Below, one piece after another: positions 1 to 12,500 of a stretch of 64,000 nt of DNA. The notes below the pieces were generated by a model. The model made no database searches, had not been told where the DNA came from, and saw only the letters and a list, made by a program, of their open reading frames with translations. Source of the DNA: Jacaranda mimosifolia (taxonomy: Eukaryota > Streptophyta > Magnoliopsida > Lamiales > Bignoniaceae); the NCBI GenBank assembly GCA_018894105.1, contig CM032127.1, positions 2,637,001 through 2,701,000 of the forward strand, read 5' to 3'. Position 1 is the first letter of the stretch. Every line of letters begins with the position of its first letter. The position numbers and the translations under genes are program-made.

Positions 1-972
1 AATTATACAATTATTAAAACAATAAATGCTCGATTACGTTAATTTATATTAAAAAGGTAGAAAGCTTCTTTTAAAAAAAATATTGAGATTCTCTTTTTTA
101 AAAATAGTCATATTGAGTACATTGAATTATCAAATTTTGGATAAATTAAATCACTAATCTATAAAAAATTTGGTCTTTCTCACACCGAATGAATCAATAG
201 AATAATTATTTCAATCCTGACCTTAACAATTTAAATTAAAATGAAAGATTTTAAAATTTATTACTCGATCATATTGAATGAAAAAATAGAAGATCAATAT
301 TTGTTGGTTTTTAATAAAAAATAATCACATTATAATAAAGATTATAGAATAAATAGCTTAATTAAACTTGAAAAGGAAAAATTAGAATATTCCCGTTATA
401 CGAAATCAATTTTAAAAGTCTTGGCTATATATATACACACATTTCATTTTTCTAATTTTAATGAAAAAAATAGAAAAACACTTTTTTATAATTAAAGGAT
501 TTGGGACAATATATTTTTTTCCTTAATTAATGAAAACTTTGTGGATTATATGGTGCTTTGTACGCAAGTAAACATGAATCACACATTTTATCTTTAGAAA
601 AATAAAATTGTTGATGAACAAATATTAAAAATTAACATTTATAGTATTGAAATATCGATTAATACAAAAAATAATATAATTTAGTTGACAATGAAAATAA
701 TTATCTAACAAGAACCAAAAAAATTAAAAATATAAGTTTCCTGTTGAGTAAAATTTATAACGAATGCACTACTGCACACTAGAAAAACGAGTGAAATATG
801 CCAGTGTCATATTCGTTAAATAAAATATAACTGTCTTTAATTTAATTTCATAGTAGCAATTTAATAAATGTTAACTTGGCTGTGCTTCATTGATATCATG
901 AATTTTATTATTGTTCCATAAACTCATACACAAAAAGAGTAAAATTGATGGATTTATTTTTTAATTTTGATA
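1..972. other. AT-rich spacer, no gene seen
   Basis: Very AT-rich sequence with stops in all frames. No coding exon, RNA gene or complete transposon was recognised. Confidence 0.6.
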
Positions 973-973
973 A

Positions 974-1062
<89 letters not shown>
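973..1062. repeat. (ATT)n microsatellite, about 30 units
   Basis: An uninterrupted run of ATT trinucleotides about 90 bp long. An apparent poly-asparagine reading frame on the minus strand is only this repeat translated. Confidence 0.98.
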
Positions 1063-1063
<1 letters not shown>

Positions 1064-1074
1064 AAAGCATATCT

Positions 1075-1440
1075 CAAGTAGGAATGCAAACAAGCCGAAC
1101 CGAACCGAGCTGAGTTATTATTATTTGTTTGATATAAAAACTTATTTCAAGTAGAAATGCAAACAAATCGAACCGAGTTGAGCTGAGCTTAGCTTTGACC
1201 ATTTTTTCAAATTTGAACTCAAGCTTGACAAACTAAGAAAATTGAGACTCAAGCTCGGCTCGGCCAACTCGATTTGTTAGGTTCGAACTCATAAATAAAT
1301 TATGAGCCCGAGTTCAGATTTGGACTCGAGCTCGAAAGTTAAATTATTTTATGAAAAATTTTAAAATTAATATATTTTATTATATTTTTTATCTATAAAT
1401 TTTAAATATATATATATATATATATAAACTTGTGAGCTAA
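1075..1440. mobile_element. Remnant of a hAT-like non-autonomous element (GAGCTCGAG-rich family)
   Basis: GC-rich motifs of the kind CGAACCGAGCTGAG and CTCGAGCTCGAA sit in AT-rich DNA, as in the complete element at 62,630-63,263. The outer motif (CAAGTAG, then ATGCAAACAA, then CGAACCGAG) occurs twice, near 1,075 and 1,158, so the left end seems duplicated. No clean terminal repeats or target duplication were found, so this is a degraded copy. Confidence 0.5.
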
Positions 1441-1456
1441 CTCGCACAATTACGAA

Positions 1457-1544
1457 CAAGAATTATTTGAATTAAGTTCAAATTCAAACACTTTTTGAGC
1501 CAAGAATTATTTGAATTAAGTTCAAATTCAAACACTTTTTGAGC
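1457..1544. repeat. Exact 44-bp tandem duplication
   Basis: A 44-bp unit (1,457-1,500) is followed at once by an identical copy (1,501-1,544). Identity over the whole unit points to a recent event. Confidence 0.95.
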
Positions 1545-2995
1545 CAGCTATCAAGAAAGTTTTGAATTCCTAATCTCCAGGAAGTTTTGAACAATTCTTC
1601 CAAAAATTTAAAATTGTTTCCCCCAAAAAGTTCCACAATTGATGCCATAATTATACGTGGTTGGTACAAATCACGTGGCTTTTTTTTTTTAATTATTATT
1701 TTTCCTTTTCTCATTTAAAAATGTTAGATTTATTGTCATATTTTTTTTCAATAATATCATAAAAAATGTAAAAAAAAATATTTCTCAATTATTTTCTTTT
1801 TAAAGATGTAATGAACCTCACTAGTCAAAAACTAAGATATCCATATAATTGTCAATGAAGTAAATAAAAATAAAAATAAAATATTATTTATAAATTCCTT
1901 TGGTTTTATGTTTTCAGGTCTTATACAATTTATATCGTTTTTATTTTTTTGAGAGGAGTAAGGGAGCATAGATGCAAGTGGATGGGCTATGTTAGATTTT
2001 CCTTTTTTTTTAATAAATATGTGTTGATTAGAATTAGTAACAAATGCTATGCTTTATTTTCGTTTATATGATTTAGTTTCCTTGATTATTTTTTTGAAAA
2101 AATAAATCGTAAACTTAATAGTTTAATTTTTGGGCTACGTTCCATTTTTTTTTTCACTATTGTACTGTTTACAAGAAATATATACTTTTCCAAGTGTATT
2201 ATTTTACCTCTTCAACTTGAAAATACTCTAAATCACTTTGTTTTATAAAATTACAACTCATATTATGTACATATATATATATATATCCACTTTTCACTGA
2301 TATTGGTATTTTTTAATACACATTTTAGTGATTAACTAAAATATTATTATTTTTACTCAAGGAATATATAAATCATATTGTTATTAACTATTAGCTCTAC
2401 TTATTTGTGATAAATATATTTTACAATAAGATTCAATGTCAACTATCTCTTCCCAAAATGTTAAAAAGTCATGATTAATGAGTTTTTAGACAAAAGTAAA
2501 ATCATTAAGTTAGAAAGCATAATAAAATCATTTTTTTTATGAAAGAATTACATTTTATTACAAATTAAAAGAGTAGTTTGTTTTCAATAGTTGAAAATAA
2601 TTTTGATTTTATATCAACATCAAACATCAAATGAAGAATCTATTGGTCAAATTAAATTTTGTAGTCGAGAATTGCAATCAAAATAATCATTTTTTCAGTA
2701 TTCATCTTGAATGAGTGAAATCACTAAAAAAATTATCAAATAAATAATTTTATTCATATTCAATTTATTCAAAATTGTAGTGGAGAGTACAAAAAATGAG
2801 AGAAACAATCTAAAAAGAAAGATACAAAAAAGAAGTTTCATACAAATGAATCTCATATACTATCAATCTTTCTACAAATACCATATTCCAATAATTTTTT
2901 TGCACAGGCCATCCCACAAATAGCTCGAATGTCTTCTGCATCATAAACAAGAATTTATCGATTTCAAAGAATTTCTTGTCTTACTTTATTGAGAA
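1545..2995. other. AT-rich spacer, no gene seen
   Basis: Homopolymer runs and AT-rich sequence. No exon, RNA gene or terminal repeat was recognised. Confidence 0.5.
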
Positions 2996-2996
2996 T

Positions 2997-3299
2997 TTAA
3001 CAAGCACAGTCATTGAGTAACAATCTGCTAACCACAATCCTCATTTTTCCATCGATATTCTTGCACAATCCATCGACATCCTTGCATAATCCATCAATAT
3101 CTTTACAAAGACTATCAATATCCTTACTTAAACTATCAATATCCCTGCAAAAGCTATCAAGAATCCTACATAAGATATCGATATCCTTACATAAATTGTC
3201 AATCTCCTTACATAAGCCATCAACTTCCTTACATAAAGCATCAATGTCCTTGCATAGACTATCAAAGCATTTGCAAAGACAGTCGACATCCTTACACAA
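2997..3299 (-). CDS. Possible small heptad-repeat protein (uncertain)
   Basis: An open frame of 100 codons on the minus strand reads as repeats of seven residues, LCKDIDS or close variants, with Leu and Ile at spacings compatible with a coiled coil. It comes from the 21-bp minisatellite described separately. An AATAAA polyadenylation-type signal (complement of 2,985-2,990) lies a few bases past the stop, which favours this strand as transcribed. A second open frame upstream on the same strand (3,723-3,935) could be a 5' exon, but I could not connect them with confidence. The plus strand is also open across the repeat, as expected for a 21-bp period, so coding is not proven. I recognise no family. 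Confidence 0.25.
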   Translation of the reverse strand: MCKDVDCLCKCFDSLCKDIDALCKEVDGLCKEIDNLCKDIDILCRILDSFCRDIDSLSKDIDSLCKDIDGLCKDVDGLCKNIDGKMRIVVSRLLLNDCAC

Positions 3300-3321
3300 T
3301 CCATTAACATGCTTATGTAAA
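3049..3321. repeat. 21-bp minisatellite, about 13 degenerate units
   Basis: Units resemble CCATCAATATCCTTACATAAA with many substitutions but almost constant 21-bp length. Length conservation in multiples of three despite base changes is what a coding repeat would show. Confidence 0.85.
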
Positions 3322-4130
3322 AGATTGACAATAATTATATTGCACCCTTACTTTTATGGGTGCTATCCTCAAATCCCAATTATACGGAGAAACAGCGGCC
3401 GAATTCCACACATCTTCAAACCCTTCAGATCCTTAAACCTCAAAATCTTGATGATAAACATGTAATTCGAGAAAGAGAACATCATACCCATCTTCAGCAA
3501 AATTCAGATATGTGATGCACAAACACAGCAAAGTTCCTGAAACCTTTCCTCTTTTCTTGCAGGCGAAGGCAACTTTTTAGCAGATCCTAAGCAATTCTTT
3601 TCATCTATATATTAATCCATATAGAAAAAGAATTGGATCTGCAGAAATAGAATGAAATTTGGGGGAGGAAGAGAAAAGAGAGAAAAGTTTATAGAGATAT
3701 GAGACTGTGTCCTGAGTGAATATCAGTGTGTGAACTGTGTGTTTCTAAGCCTCAAGTTTTTCTTGCTTATGTCGTGAAACCCTAGCTCAGTATAAAGTTG
3801 TATATATAGATGAGTGAGGTGGCTAGGGTTACATCCGATGAAACCTAAAATCTGGGATAAGCTATCAATTGAGCCGGGCGCGCCGCCGACAAAATCTATG
3901 AAATTCATTGACCTTCTGGAATTTTCTTGACTCATCAGATTGTACCATTATTGTGCTGAAACGTGCACCAGAATTTCCCGTTACATACGTATTCTGTAAC
4001 CTCAAGCCATTGAATTGTTCGGGTGACGTCTTTGTTGGTTGGTTTGTAGCCGTGCAATTTGGCAGACTTTATTAATACTTGAAAATCAAGCCATATTAAT
4101 CTAATTTCTTATTAAATCCATTGTGACAAT
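3322..4130. other. Spacer, possibly 5' region of the heptad-repeat locus
   Basis: Contains short minus-strand open frames (for example 3,723-3,935) and a TATATA stretch near 3,810. No known protein family was recognised. Confidence 0.35.
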
Positions 4131-4149
4131 CTCAAATTTCTGGAACCAT

Positions 4150-4467
4150 TTGGACTTTATTTGATTATATTTTCTCAAAATAATATATTTTGAGAAAACA
4201 TAATCAAATATATCCTATTTTTCTCTAGAATGCATATTCTCCAATATATGCATACATATTATATATATTATATTTTTTATTATTTTAATATTAAAATAAT
4301 CACTTAATTTCATTTTCATCCCAAAAATTCAAGAAAAAAATATTAATTTAACTGTTACAATAAAAAATATCTCTTTCAAAACAAAAACAAACAAATCAAA
4401 AAACAACTTTCACATTCACTCAAAACACATAATAAAATCAAACAAAAAAATAACCAAACATAACCTT
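4150..4467. mobile_element. MITE, same family as 50,110-50,423
   Basis: A near-perfect inverted repeat of about 23 bp (4,159-4,181 against about 4,183-4,210) precedes an AT-rich body that ends near 4,467 in AACCAAACATAACC. That end matches the GGTTATGTTTGG-type terminus of the better-preserved copy at 50,110. Target duplication is unclear. Confidence 0.5.
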
Positions 4468-5050
4468 AACTTTTAGCCATTTTTATTAAAAAAATTCTTT
4501 ATTTTCATTTTCATTTTCTTTTTAAAAATACTATGTTATCCTAATACTACATTAATCAAATTTATATTTAATTTAACATAAAGTACACAATACCCATTAT
4601 CATTTTAAAATTGATAATATATACATATATTTTGAAAATATTTTTTTACATATAAAAAAAATTATAAATCAATTAAATTTTCATTTCTATACCTACTCTC
4701 ATTATTACTTTTCAACAAGACACTCAAATACCATTTCATTTTCAAATTTAAACTCATAACTAACTTTTCAATTTTAAAAAATGACAAAAAACAAAAAAAT
4801 GAGTATGAAAACATGTCCAAACGAACACCTAGCAACCTACCACAATAATTCTAGAGAAATTTTAAACTTTTTATCAGAACCTACTACAATAATTCTGAAA
4901 AATCTTGAATTTAAATTATCCGATTTACATCTAAATTCTATTAGAGCCTAATTAATGAACATAATCCATATTGGATTTTTAAAAAGCAGAGAATAAACAG
5001 GAGGGTAAATATATATATATATATATATTAAAAATTGTTATAAATAACAA
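4468..5050. other. AT-rich spacer downstream of the La gene
   Basis: Holds an AT microsatellite near 5,010-5,030. No gene or RNA was seen. Confidence 0.5.
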
Positions 5051-5165
5051 GAAGTTTTAGTACTGGTAAAAATCACAGGTTAACATAGGAAGGACATAAA
5101 TAGCGCACAAAATTGCTTGTATTGAACAAAGGAACAAAGGGTCAGGGAAATGGCGTGCCACTGTT

Positions 5166-8100
5166 TCATGCTGCTCCAACTTTCTGCACTTTATTAGGGC
5201 GATTTGGCGAGTCATTTTCTCTAGAACGAGAATGCTTCCCACCAAAGTGCCTACCGCCGCCTCTGTTTTGCTTTCCTCCCCTGTAAAACATGAAAAGCCA
5301 CCTCTTAGGCCATCATACTATTGGACAGAAGAGTCATTTCCATTGCATTAGGATGAAACCATACCTTCCACGGTTGCTCTTGTAATTGTCGCGATATTTC
5401 TCCTGATTGTTACGAAGCAAACTCCAGTATTCCTTCTCAGCCTCACCTGAGGTCAAGTTGGAGAAGTCTTGTTAACCGCTTTTGTAAACATATTTAACAG
5501 CAATCAAAGGCACAAAAATTTCCAAGAGATTGTTACAAACCAGTAACAGGATCCAGAGTGGCAATGAAATTTTTCACGATCAGACCACCCTCCTCACCAA
5601 GGACAGCAGCAGCACGAGCTTTCTGAGCAGCTTCAGCATCTTCAAACCTTATATATCCAGAGTCTGATCCAATCTTGAAGTCAATGAACTACACAGAAGA
5701 AAAGAGAAGATTGTTTAAAAATTAATGAAATATTTGAAGGTTAGATTCAAAACACTAAGGTGAATGAAATTTTGCAAAGTAATTTCCTTATTGCACATAT
5801 AAGGAGTATTGACTAGTGGTATTTTGAACTTAGAGAGGATGTCAAACTACTGATAAACCTTCCACTTTGGGCCAGTTTATATAAGATGTATAATGTATTA
5901 ATCCAGATCCAGCTCCACCATACACTCTTGATCTGATGAATGAGGAAAATTTTTAGTTAATACCTTAACAGTGCCAAACTTTTGGAAAATGCTTTTCAGG
6001 TCCTCTCTTAAAACGACATCTTTGTTGTCCTTCAAAGCAGCAATGTTCTTTTTCTCTTCACCTGATCCTTGGTCTTGCTTCTCATCCGGAACCTCTGGAG
6101 ATTTCTCAGCATCTTCAGATTCCTGGGCTTCAGTTTGTGCACCAGTCTTCCCTGCTTCCTCTTCTTCACCCTTCCCAGCATTCTCTACATGATTCTTCGT
6201 CTCTGTGGCATCTTCTGAAACCTCTTTTTCAGTCTCTTCAGAATTAACTTGTGTCTCATCTTGTTCTCCATCTTTCTTAGAGACATCAGCTTTATCACTC
6301 GTTGGCTCATGATCACCATTTTGTTCAGTAGAATCTTTGGCAGAGATGCTCCTCAATTTAAATGCAATAATCAAGCCTTTGGGATAGCTGCCACAAAGTA
6401 TAGCTATCAGATTAAACTATTAGGAGAATATAAGGACAATTACCACCAATGGTTTTGTAAAACACTCACTCAGGTTCAGCATTGGCCTTCTCTTTGCGGT
6501 TTGAACCTACTTGGGCCCGACTCTTCCCAACTTCTTCCTCTTGCTTAGCTCTTTCCGCATCAAAGTCCTTCCTGGATCAAGAAAGGAAGTATAGAGAAAA
6601 ACATAATGAGGAGCTCTCATAAATTAAGAATAAAACACAACAAATGCAGAATAACAAAAATAATGTACGGCAGATTATTTGATTGAAATAAGATTGAATA
6701 AATAACTATTATGGCATTATCTCACACTATCCATTGCATGAGGTGGTTTGACTCATTTTGAGATTAGCATGGCATGCATACAACAAATTAAATCACTGTA
6801 GACCTGTGTTTGAAAACTGAAAAGGTTTAATTGGAATAGGTTGTGTAAGATTTCAGAGGACAAGAAATGTACTCAAAAAGCATGAAAAGACCCTGAGTAG
6901 CATGTTTTTAAGAGGATAACCACAAAAAGAATAGCGTTCTGAGAGGAAGTGCATTTCCTTGAGGCCTGAACCACGTGTTCCTCAAGAAAATAAGGACACT
7001 AAAGTACACTAGGAAGCAGAAGCAAAAGAGCAATATATGAACTTGTCAATTAGTGAATTCTTTCCAATAAAAGTTAGGGAATTAGAGAAACTGAAGATGC
7101 AGAGCAACAAACATCAAATAACAAATTTGTGCTTTGACATTCCATTAGAATACCTACTTAGGTTTCAGTTCTAACTCAACTCCTGAATAACTCAGGGTTT
7201 GCTTCAAAACATTTGCAACATCCTCCTCACTGGAAAACTCAATCAAGGCCGTGCCACAAAACAATCTGTTGTCAGCAACATGGCGAGGTAGCCTCACACT
7301 ATTAACCTAGCAAAAAGCAAGTCATGAAAGGTTATATACTTACTAAGCCAAAGTTTATAACATAGAGTAGCAGTGCTACCAAAATAATTTCAAATTTCTA
7401 GTAAAGCTTCAAAACAAAAAGTTGATGGCATATTCTACTCTCAATCTACTTATAGAATGTGCACATCGGGGGAGTGGAGTTTGAAAAAATAAAAAAAAAA
7501 TGATCCCCTTTTCCTTCATCAATCAAGACCTAGTTGCACAAGGTTAACATAGGATATAAGCATTTACATGATTCTCGTTAGAGTTCACACAGATATGTTA
7601 GGCAAACATGTTTTCAGCAGACCATTGCACTCTAGGCTTCAAGTGAGCAATATAGCTAATGACTCAGTCCCACAATATACCTTAGCATACTGACCAAAAA
7701 AAGATCCTACATCTTCAAGCTTGACATCATATTCCAGAGGCGAGGCAGCAATTGTTCTGTCATCTGATTGCTTAATGGCCTCCTCAGGCTTTGGAAGCTC
7801 AGTAACTCTACTGACCTTTGTTCCTTAAGAAAGAAGAAAAAGAAACAACTATTAATAAAAAAGATCTTTATACCTAAGCAGACATCATTCCTCAATATCT
7901 AAAACCCACCATCTTCAGAAACCCTGAGAAAAGTAGAGGTCCTAAGAGTTTCAGCCACAGCCTTAATGGTGTCTTCTGATACATCTTCTGGTTTCACATC
8001 TCCCAAGCCCAAGTGACCTCTCATCCGAGAAAAAGAGGAAATCAACGCCAAACTTACCACTAGAGTCTCGTCAAGAAAGCAACTTTTCAAGACATTTTTA

Positions 8101-8899
8101 TATAATCTTTCACATCTATAAAAGGGTTAATTAAATCCTAAATCATCTATCGAAACGCGCTTCTGAAAAGTCAGAGTTTGTGAAAGGAAATTGGACCGTA
8201 TTATCCACCTTCTAACCGAAGATCACTTGTTCAAGATTTATTGTTTATCCATGTAGTCTTAGCACATAAAACATGATTATAGATCTCTGTAAGCCATTAT
8301 TGGAATTCAAAAGTCCCCAAACTAAAATCAAACAATTTAGGCCAAACTGATTCAAACCATAGAAAGTAGAAACCACATCTTATTTCAAATTTTAGTTGTT
8401 TATCAACAGAAGAACTCGATAAGTATTAGCTGCACAATCAGCCATGAAACCTGATATTGTAGTACCACATAAAACTTGGATTCCAAACTTCATTACGGAA
8501 GCAAAACAAAGAAAAAGAATAAGTACATGGCCTCTTAACATCACCAAATAGAATACACATTGCAAAAAACATATAAACTTTACACATGCGTGGGAAAGCA
8601 ACATAAATGTGAAAAAGGATACTTCCATCATCACTTTCGCTTATGGTTTTCTTCAGAAATGTATCTCTAGGAAGATTACTGTCACTGAAATAGAACTCCA
8701 CCTGAAATAAAGCATGTTCGGTATAAAACAATAGCAAAAAACGTATTAGGGAAATAAAAATAAAAATAAAAATAAAAAAACTCAATCTTTTTCACTTTCT
8801 AAGAAGAAACATCAAAGCATATGAGAAAAGAGATCATCTTGTTACCTGGCGAATAACTTTCTTTGCAGTTTCTTCGTCCAACGACGTCGTGGTGGCCAT
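5166..8899 (-). CDS. LA1: La protein (La-motif RNA-binding protein), intact, 10 exons, 469 aa
   Basis: La binds the UUU-OH 3' ends of new RNA polymerase III transcripts in the nucleus and aids their processing. Predicted coding exons (minus strand): 8,846-8,899; 8,623-8,701; 7,910-8,059; 7,681-7,823; 7,158-7,306; 6,470-6,571; 5,964-6,351; 5,541-5,688; 5,365-5,446; 5,166-5,280. All introns are GT..AG, all phases agree, and the total is 470 codons. Residues about 11-95 form the La motif (VEFYFSDSNLPRD, then SFSRMRGHLGL). RRM1 is about 115-185, with LFCGTALIEF as RNP1. A Lys/Glu-rich linker spans about 215-320, RRM2 about 335-405 (SGYIRFEDAEAAQKA), and a basic Gly/Arg tail follows EAEKEYWSLLR. 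The start was chosen because MATTTSLDEETAKKVIRQ leads directly into the La motif. A 13.3-kb MULE sits 311 bp upstream. Plant genomes often have more than one La gene, so the exact paralogue is uncertain. Confidence 0.93.
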
Positions 8900-8968
8900 T
8901 GATGAAGCACTACGTTCAGAGAAAGAAAGCAGTTTCCGTAAGTGCGTGGAGGAGTGGGAGAGTAGCAG

Positions 8969-8980
8969 TTTTAGGGTTTT
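8969..8980 (-). promoter_or_regulatory. Telo-box in the La 5' leader/promoter
   Basis: On the minus strand this reads AAAACCCTAAAA, about 70 bp upstream of the La start codon. Telo-boxes near the transcription start are typical of plant genes for translation and RNA-processing components, which fits La. It remains on the gene side of the MULE insertion. Confidence 0.6.
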
Positions 8981-9201
8981 GGGAATTTGGGGGTGATTTT
9001 AAAGGATTTTTCTTTTGAGAGGGAAAGGACCAATTAAACCACTAGCTTTGGTCAAGATCCCCACAGACTTCTGTCTAATTCCTTTGGTTTGGAAGGGTCA
9101 CCAAAGTGATTTCCGCACGATCCAAACCTTAATTCACACTATTTATCTAAAAAAAAAAAAAAAAAAGAATTTAATTCACACTCGGAAGTCTGATTTCAGC
9201 A

Positions 9202-9210
9202 TTAAAACAA
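9202..9210. repeat. Left 9-bp target-site duplication of the MULE (TTAAAACAA)
   Basis: Identical to 22,506-22,514, on the other side of the element. Nine bases is the Mutator-superfamily length. Confidence 0.95.
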
Positions 9211-9345
9211 GAGTTAATTAGAAAAAAATCCCTAATCCTACTTTCAATTTAGTGATCAGTCCCCATTTGAATTATTTCACACAAAACTCCCCACTTTTTC
9301 ACAAAAGTTAGGAATTACTCCCCATATTTTTCAGAAAGACCAATA
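9211..9345 (+). repeat. Left terminal inverted repeat of the MULE
   Basis: Pairs with the reverse complement of about 22,362-22,505. Shared blocks include ACTACTTTCAA/CCTACTTTCAA, TTCAGTCCCC/ATCAGTCCCC and GATTACTCCC/AATTACTCCC. Similarity is imperfect, with small indels, and fades past about 140 bp. Confidence 0.88.
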
Positions 9346-9497
9346 TACCCTTGCAGTTGGAAAAAACAACAAAAAACCTCGAAAATGCGTTCTCTCTTAA
9401 GAAGAACGCTTCTTATTTTCTTTATTGTCTTGAAACCAACCTTTCTAAGCGCCAAAAGAAAAGGGCGCGAAACCGTTCCTCTACCACTATCGCGAGA

Positions 9498-9517
9498 AGA
9501 AGAAGAAGAAGAAGAAG
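9498..9517 (+). repeat. (GAA)n run in the 5' region of the Ulp1-like gene
   Basis: A short trinucleotide run that encodes Glu residues if translation starts at the upstream ATG (9,385). Confidence 0.8.
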
Positions 9518-9567
9518 TGGGAAAAAAAAAACAACAACAACAAAATTTCTGCCATTTTACTGCGACA

Positions 9568-12500
9568 ATGGAACGAAAAACAGCTGCAAAGAGAAGCGAA
9601 GTAAAAAAACAAGTGACTGAAAGGAACAAAGGTATGTTTTCTGCATTTGAAACTTCAAATGTTCGTGATTTTTCAGTGTTTCACTCATTTCTTGTCTATT
9701 TTCTCATGTTTAGGGTTTTTATTCATTTTTTAGTCGTTAAATAGTTGGACCCATTTGATATATGGTTTCTATTGTGAGATTGGAAGTTCTGATTTGTACT
9801 TGAAGGTCATGAAAGTTGCACTTCACCTTTAAGGGATTTATACTTCTTTTTAAATAAAAAGTGTACGGAAAAATTATATTTTAAAACTATCTGAATGTGG
9901 TGGTGTGTTATCTGTAGTACAGAACATGAAAGCATGCAGTATACATTAGCAAAAGTATAGTATATAATGTGGGTAGCTTCAGTACAATTTGGAAGCAAAT
10001 GTAGTATAAAACAATCAAATTGGTAGTATACTTTAGATATAAGTGTGGAATATAATCTGAGTAGGCGCAGTACATTTTAGTAGCAAAGCAGTATAAAACA
10101 TTCAAACGAGCAGTGTACTTTAGGCATAGGTGTTATATATGATCTGTTGCAGCAGTACATTTTAGAAACAAATGTATGTAATATAAAATATTCAAACTTG
10201 CAGTATACATTAGGCAAAAGATAGTATATAATGTGAATAAACGCATTACCTTTAAAAAGCATCTGGAGTACACTTTAGCCAAAAGTGCTGTATAAAATAT
10301 CTATTGGTGCAGTACACTTTAGGCATAAGTATAGTATAAAGCAAATTGCCAGTACGGTTTAGGCAAAAATGTAGGTGCAGGGCATTTCAGACACAAATGC
10401 AGTATACAATCTGTTTTGTAGAAGTACATTTTAGAAACAAATTTATGTGGTATAAAGCATTCAAGATTGCAGTATACATTAGGCAAAAGGTAGAATATAA
10501 TATGTGCTATATTTTAGAAGCATTTGGAGTACACTATAGGCAAAAGTGTAGTATAAAATCTCCATTGGAGCAAAGTAGTATAAAACATGCAAACTGGCAG
10601 TACACTTTAGGCATAAGGGCAGTATGAAGCATTCAAACATGCAGTACATTTTAAGAGCATCTGGAGTACACTTCAGACAAAGGTGTAGTATAAAATCTCT
10701 GTTGAAGCAAATTAGTACAAAACATGAAAACGTACAGTACACTTTAGACATAAGTGTAGTATGAAGCATTCAAACCTGCAGTACATTTCAAGGGCATCTG
10801 GAGTACACTTTGGACAAAGGTGTAGTATAAAATCTCTGTAGGTGCAGTACATTTTAGGAACAAATGCAGTATAAAGCATTCAAGATTGTAGTATACATTA
10901 GGCAAAAGGTAGAATATAATCTGTGCTACATTTTAGAAGCATTTGGAGTACACTTTAGGCAAAAGTGTAGAATAAAATCTCCATTGGAGCAAAGTAGTAT
11001 AAAACGTGCAAACTGGCAGTACACTTTATGCATAAGTGCAGTATGAAGCATTCAAACATTCAGTACATTTTAATAGCATATGGAGTACACTTTGGACAAA
11101 GGTGTAGTATAAAATCTCTGTTGAAGCAAAGTAGTACAAAACATGAAAACGTGCAGTACACTTTAGGCATAAGTGTAGTATGAAGCATTCAAACATGCAG
11201 TACATTTTAAGAGCATCCAGAGTACACTTTGGACAAAGGTGTAGTATAAAATCTCTGTAGGTGCAATACATTTTAGGAACAAATGTAGTATAAAGCATTC
11301 AATCTGACAGTACACTTCAGGCATAAGGGTAGTATGTAATCTATGTTGCTGCAATATATAATAGCAGCATTTTAGTACATAAACATTCAGCCTGCATTAT
11401 ACATTAACTGAAAATGTAATATATAATCTTCGCATATGCAGCACATTTTAGAAGAAACTGAAGTATAAAACCTTTATTACTGCAGTATACATTAAATGGA
11501 ACTTTAGTATATAATCTGTATAGAATAACTGAAAGTGTAGTATATATTATGTGTTTCTATAGTACATTTTTGAAGATATTTTAGTAGAAAATATTCATGC
11601 TTTTAGTACACACTATCTAAAAGGGTTACTTTATTATTTGTTAATATACTATTTTTTTTTTGGCCTTGCAGCAAAGCCAAGACGTTGTGAGGTCTGTTCT
11701 CGTTGCTCCCCCCAATATTTTCATAGTAAATTGGAGCTTGTGAAGTCCAAGATGGGGTCCAAACATTTTGATGCATTGAAGAAGACCCCTTTCTATATAT
11801 ACATGGATATGCCGAAGTTAAGTTCAAGTTTCATTCGACTTGAAGCTATACTTAGGAGGTTTGACCCAAAAAAGCTCTCATTTCATTTTGCGGAGGGGGT
11901 TGAGGTTCCTTTTTCTGCAGCTGAATTTTCAATGGTTTTAGGGTTGCCACATGTGGGGCAATCTGTTGACATAACATTGAAGATAAAGTCTTCAACTTTT
12001 GAGCGGCTTTTTTCTGGAAAGCTGCAGAATATAACTAGATCTGAAATAGCTAAAAAACTTGAGGAGTATGTATATAAGGATAGTGTGGAGGACTTGAATG
12101 ATTTTTCTAGGTTGTACATAGTTTTTGTTTTTAATTGTATTTTGTTTCCAACATCTAATTACTGGACTTCACGATTTCTCCTACCATACTTGGACAATTT
12201 GTCCAGAGTTGGTCTGTATGCATGGGGCAAAGCTGCATACAGGTTTCTTGTGCAAGATATGAGGAACCATTTAGGAGTAGGTGGAAAAACAAGAAAGAAG
12301 TACATTGATGGGTGTACAGTAGGGTTGATGGTAAGTGTTTGCTTCATTTTTCTAATAGCATTGATTATATTTATATTCAAGTGAGTATAATTTTTAGATT
12401 TATGAATGACAGGCATGGGTTTATGAATGCATCCCATCACTAGCTACACCAGTGAGTTTGTTTGAGTTTCCACGCTTTTACCGGTGGAAGGATAGCAAAC

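Noticed and set aside
908..1093. Poly-Asn protein
   Set aside because: Translation of the ATT microsatellite.
3013..3465. 150-codon plus-strand frame across the 21-bp minisatellite
   Set aside because: Opposite strand of the repeat; no polyadenylation or promoter signal on this strand, while the minus strand has an AATAAA.
9351..9620. 89-codon Arg-rich frame at the left end of the MULE
   Set aside because: Out of frame with the Ulp1-like exon 1, which splices in phase to exon 2; arises from the GAA run.
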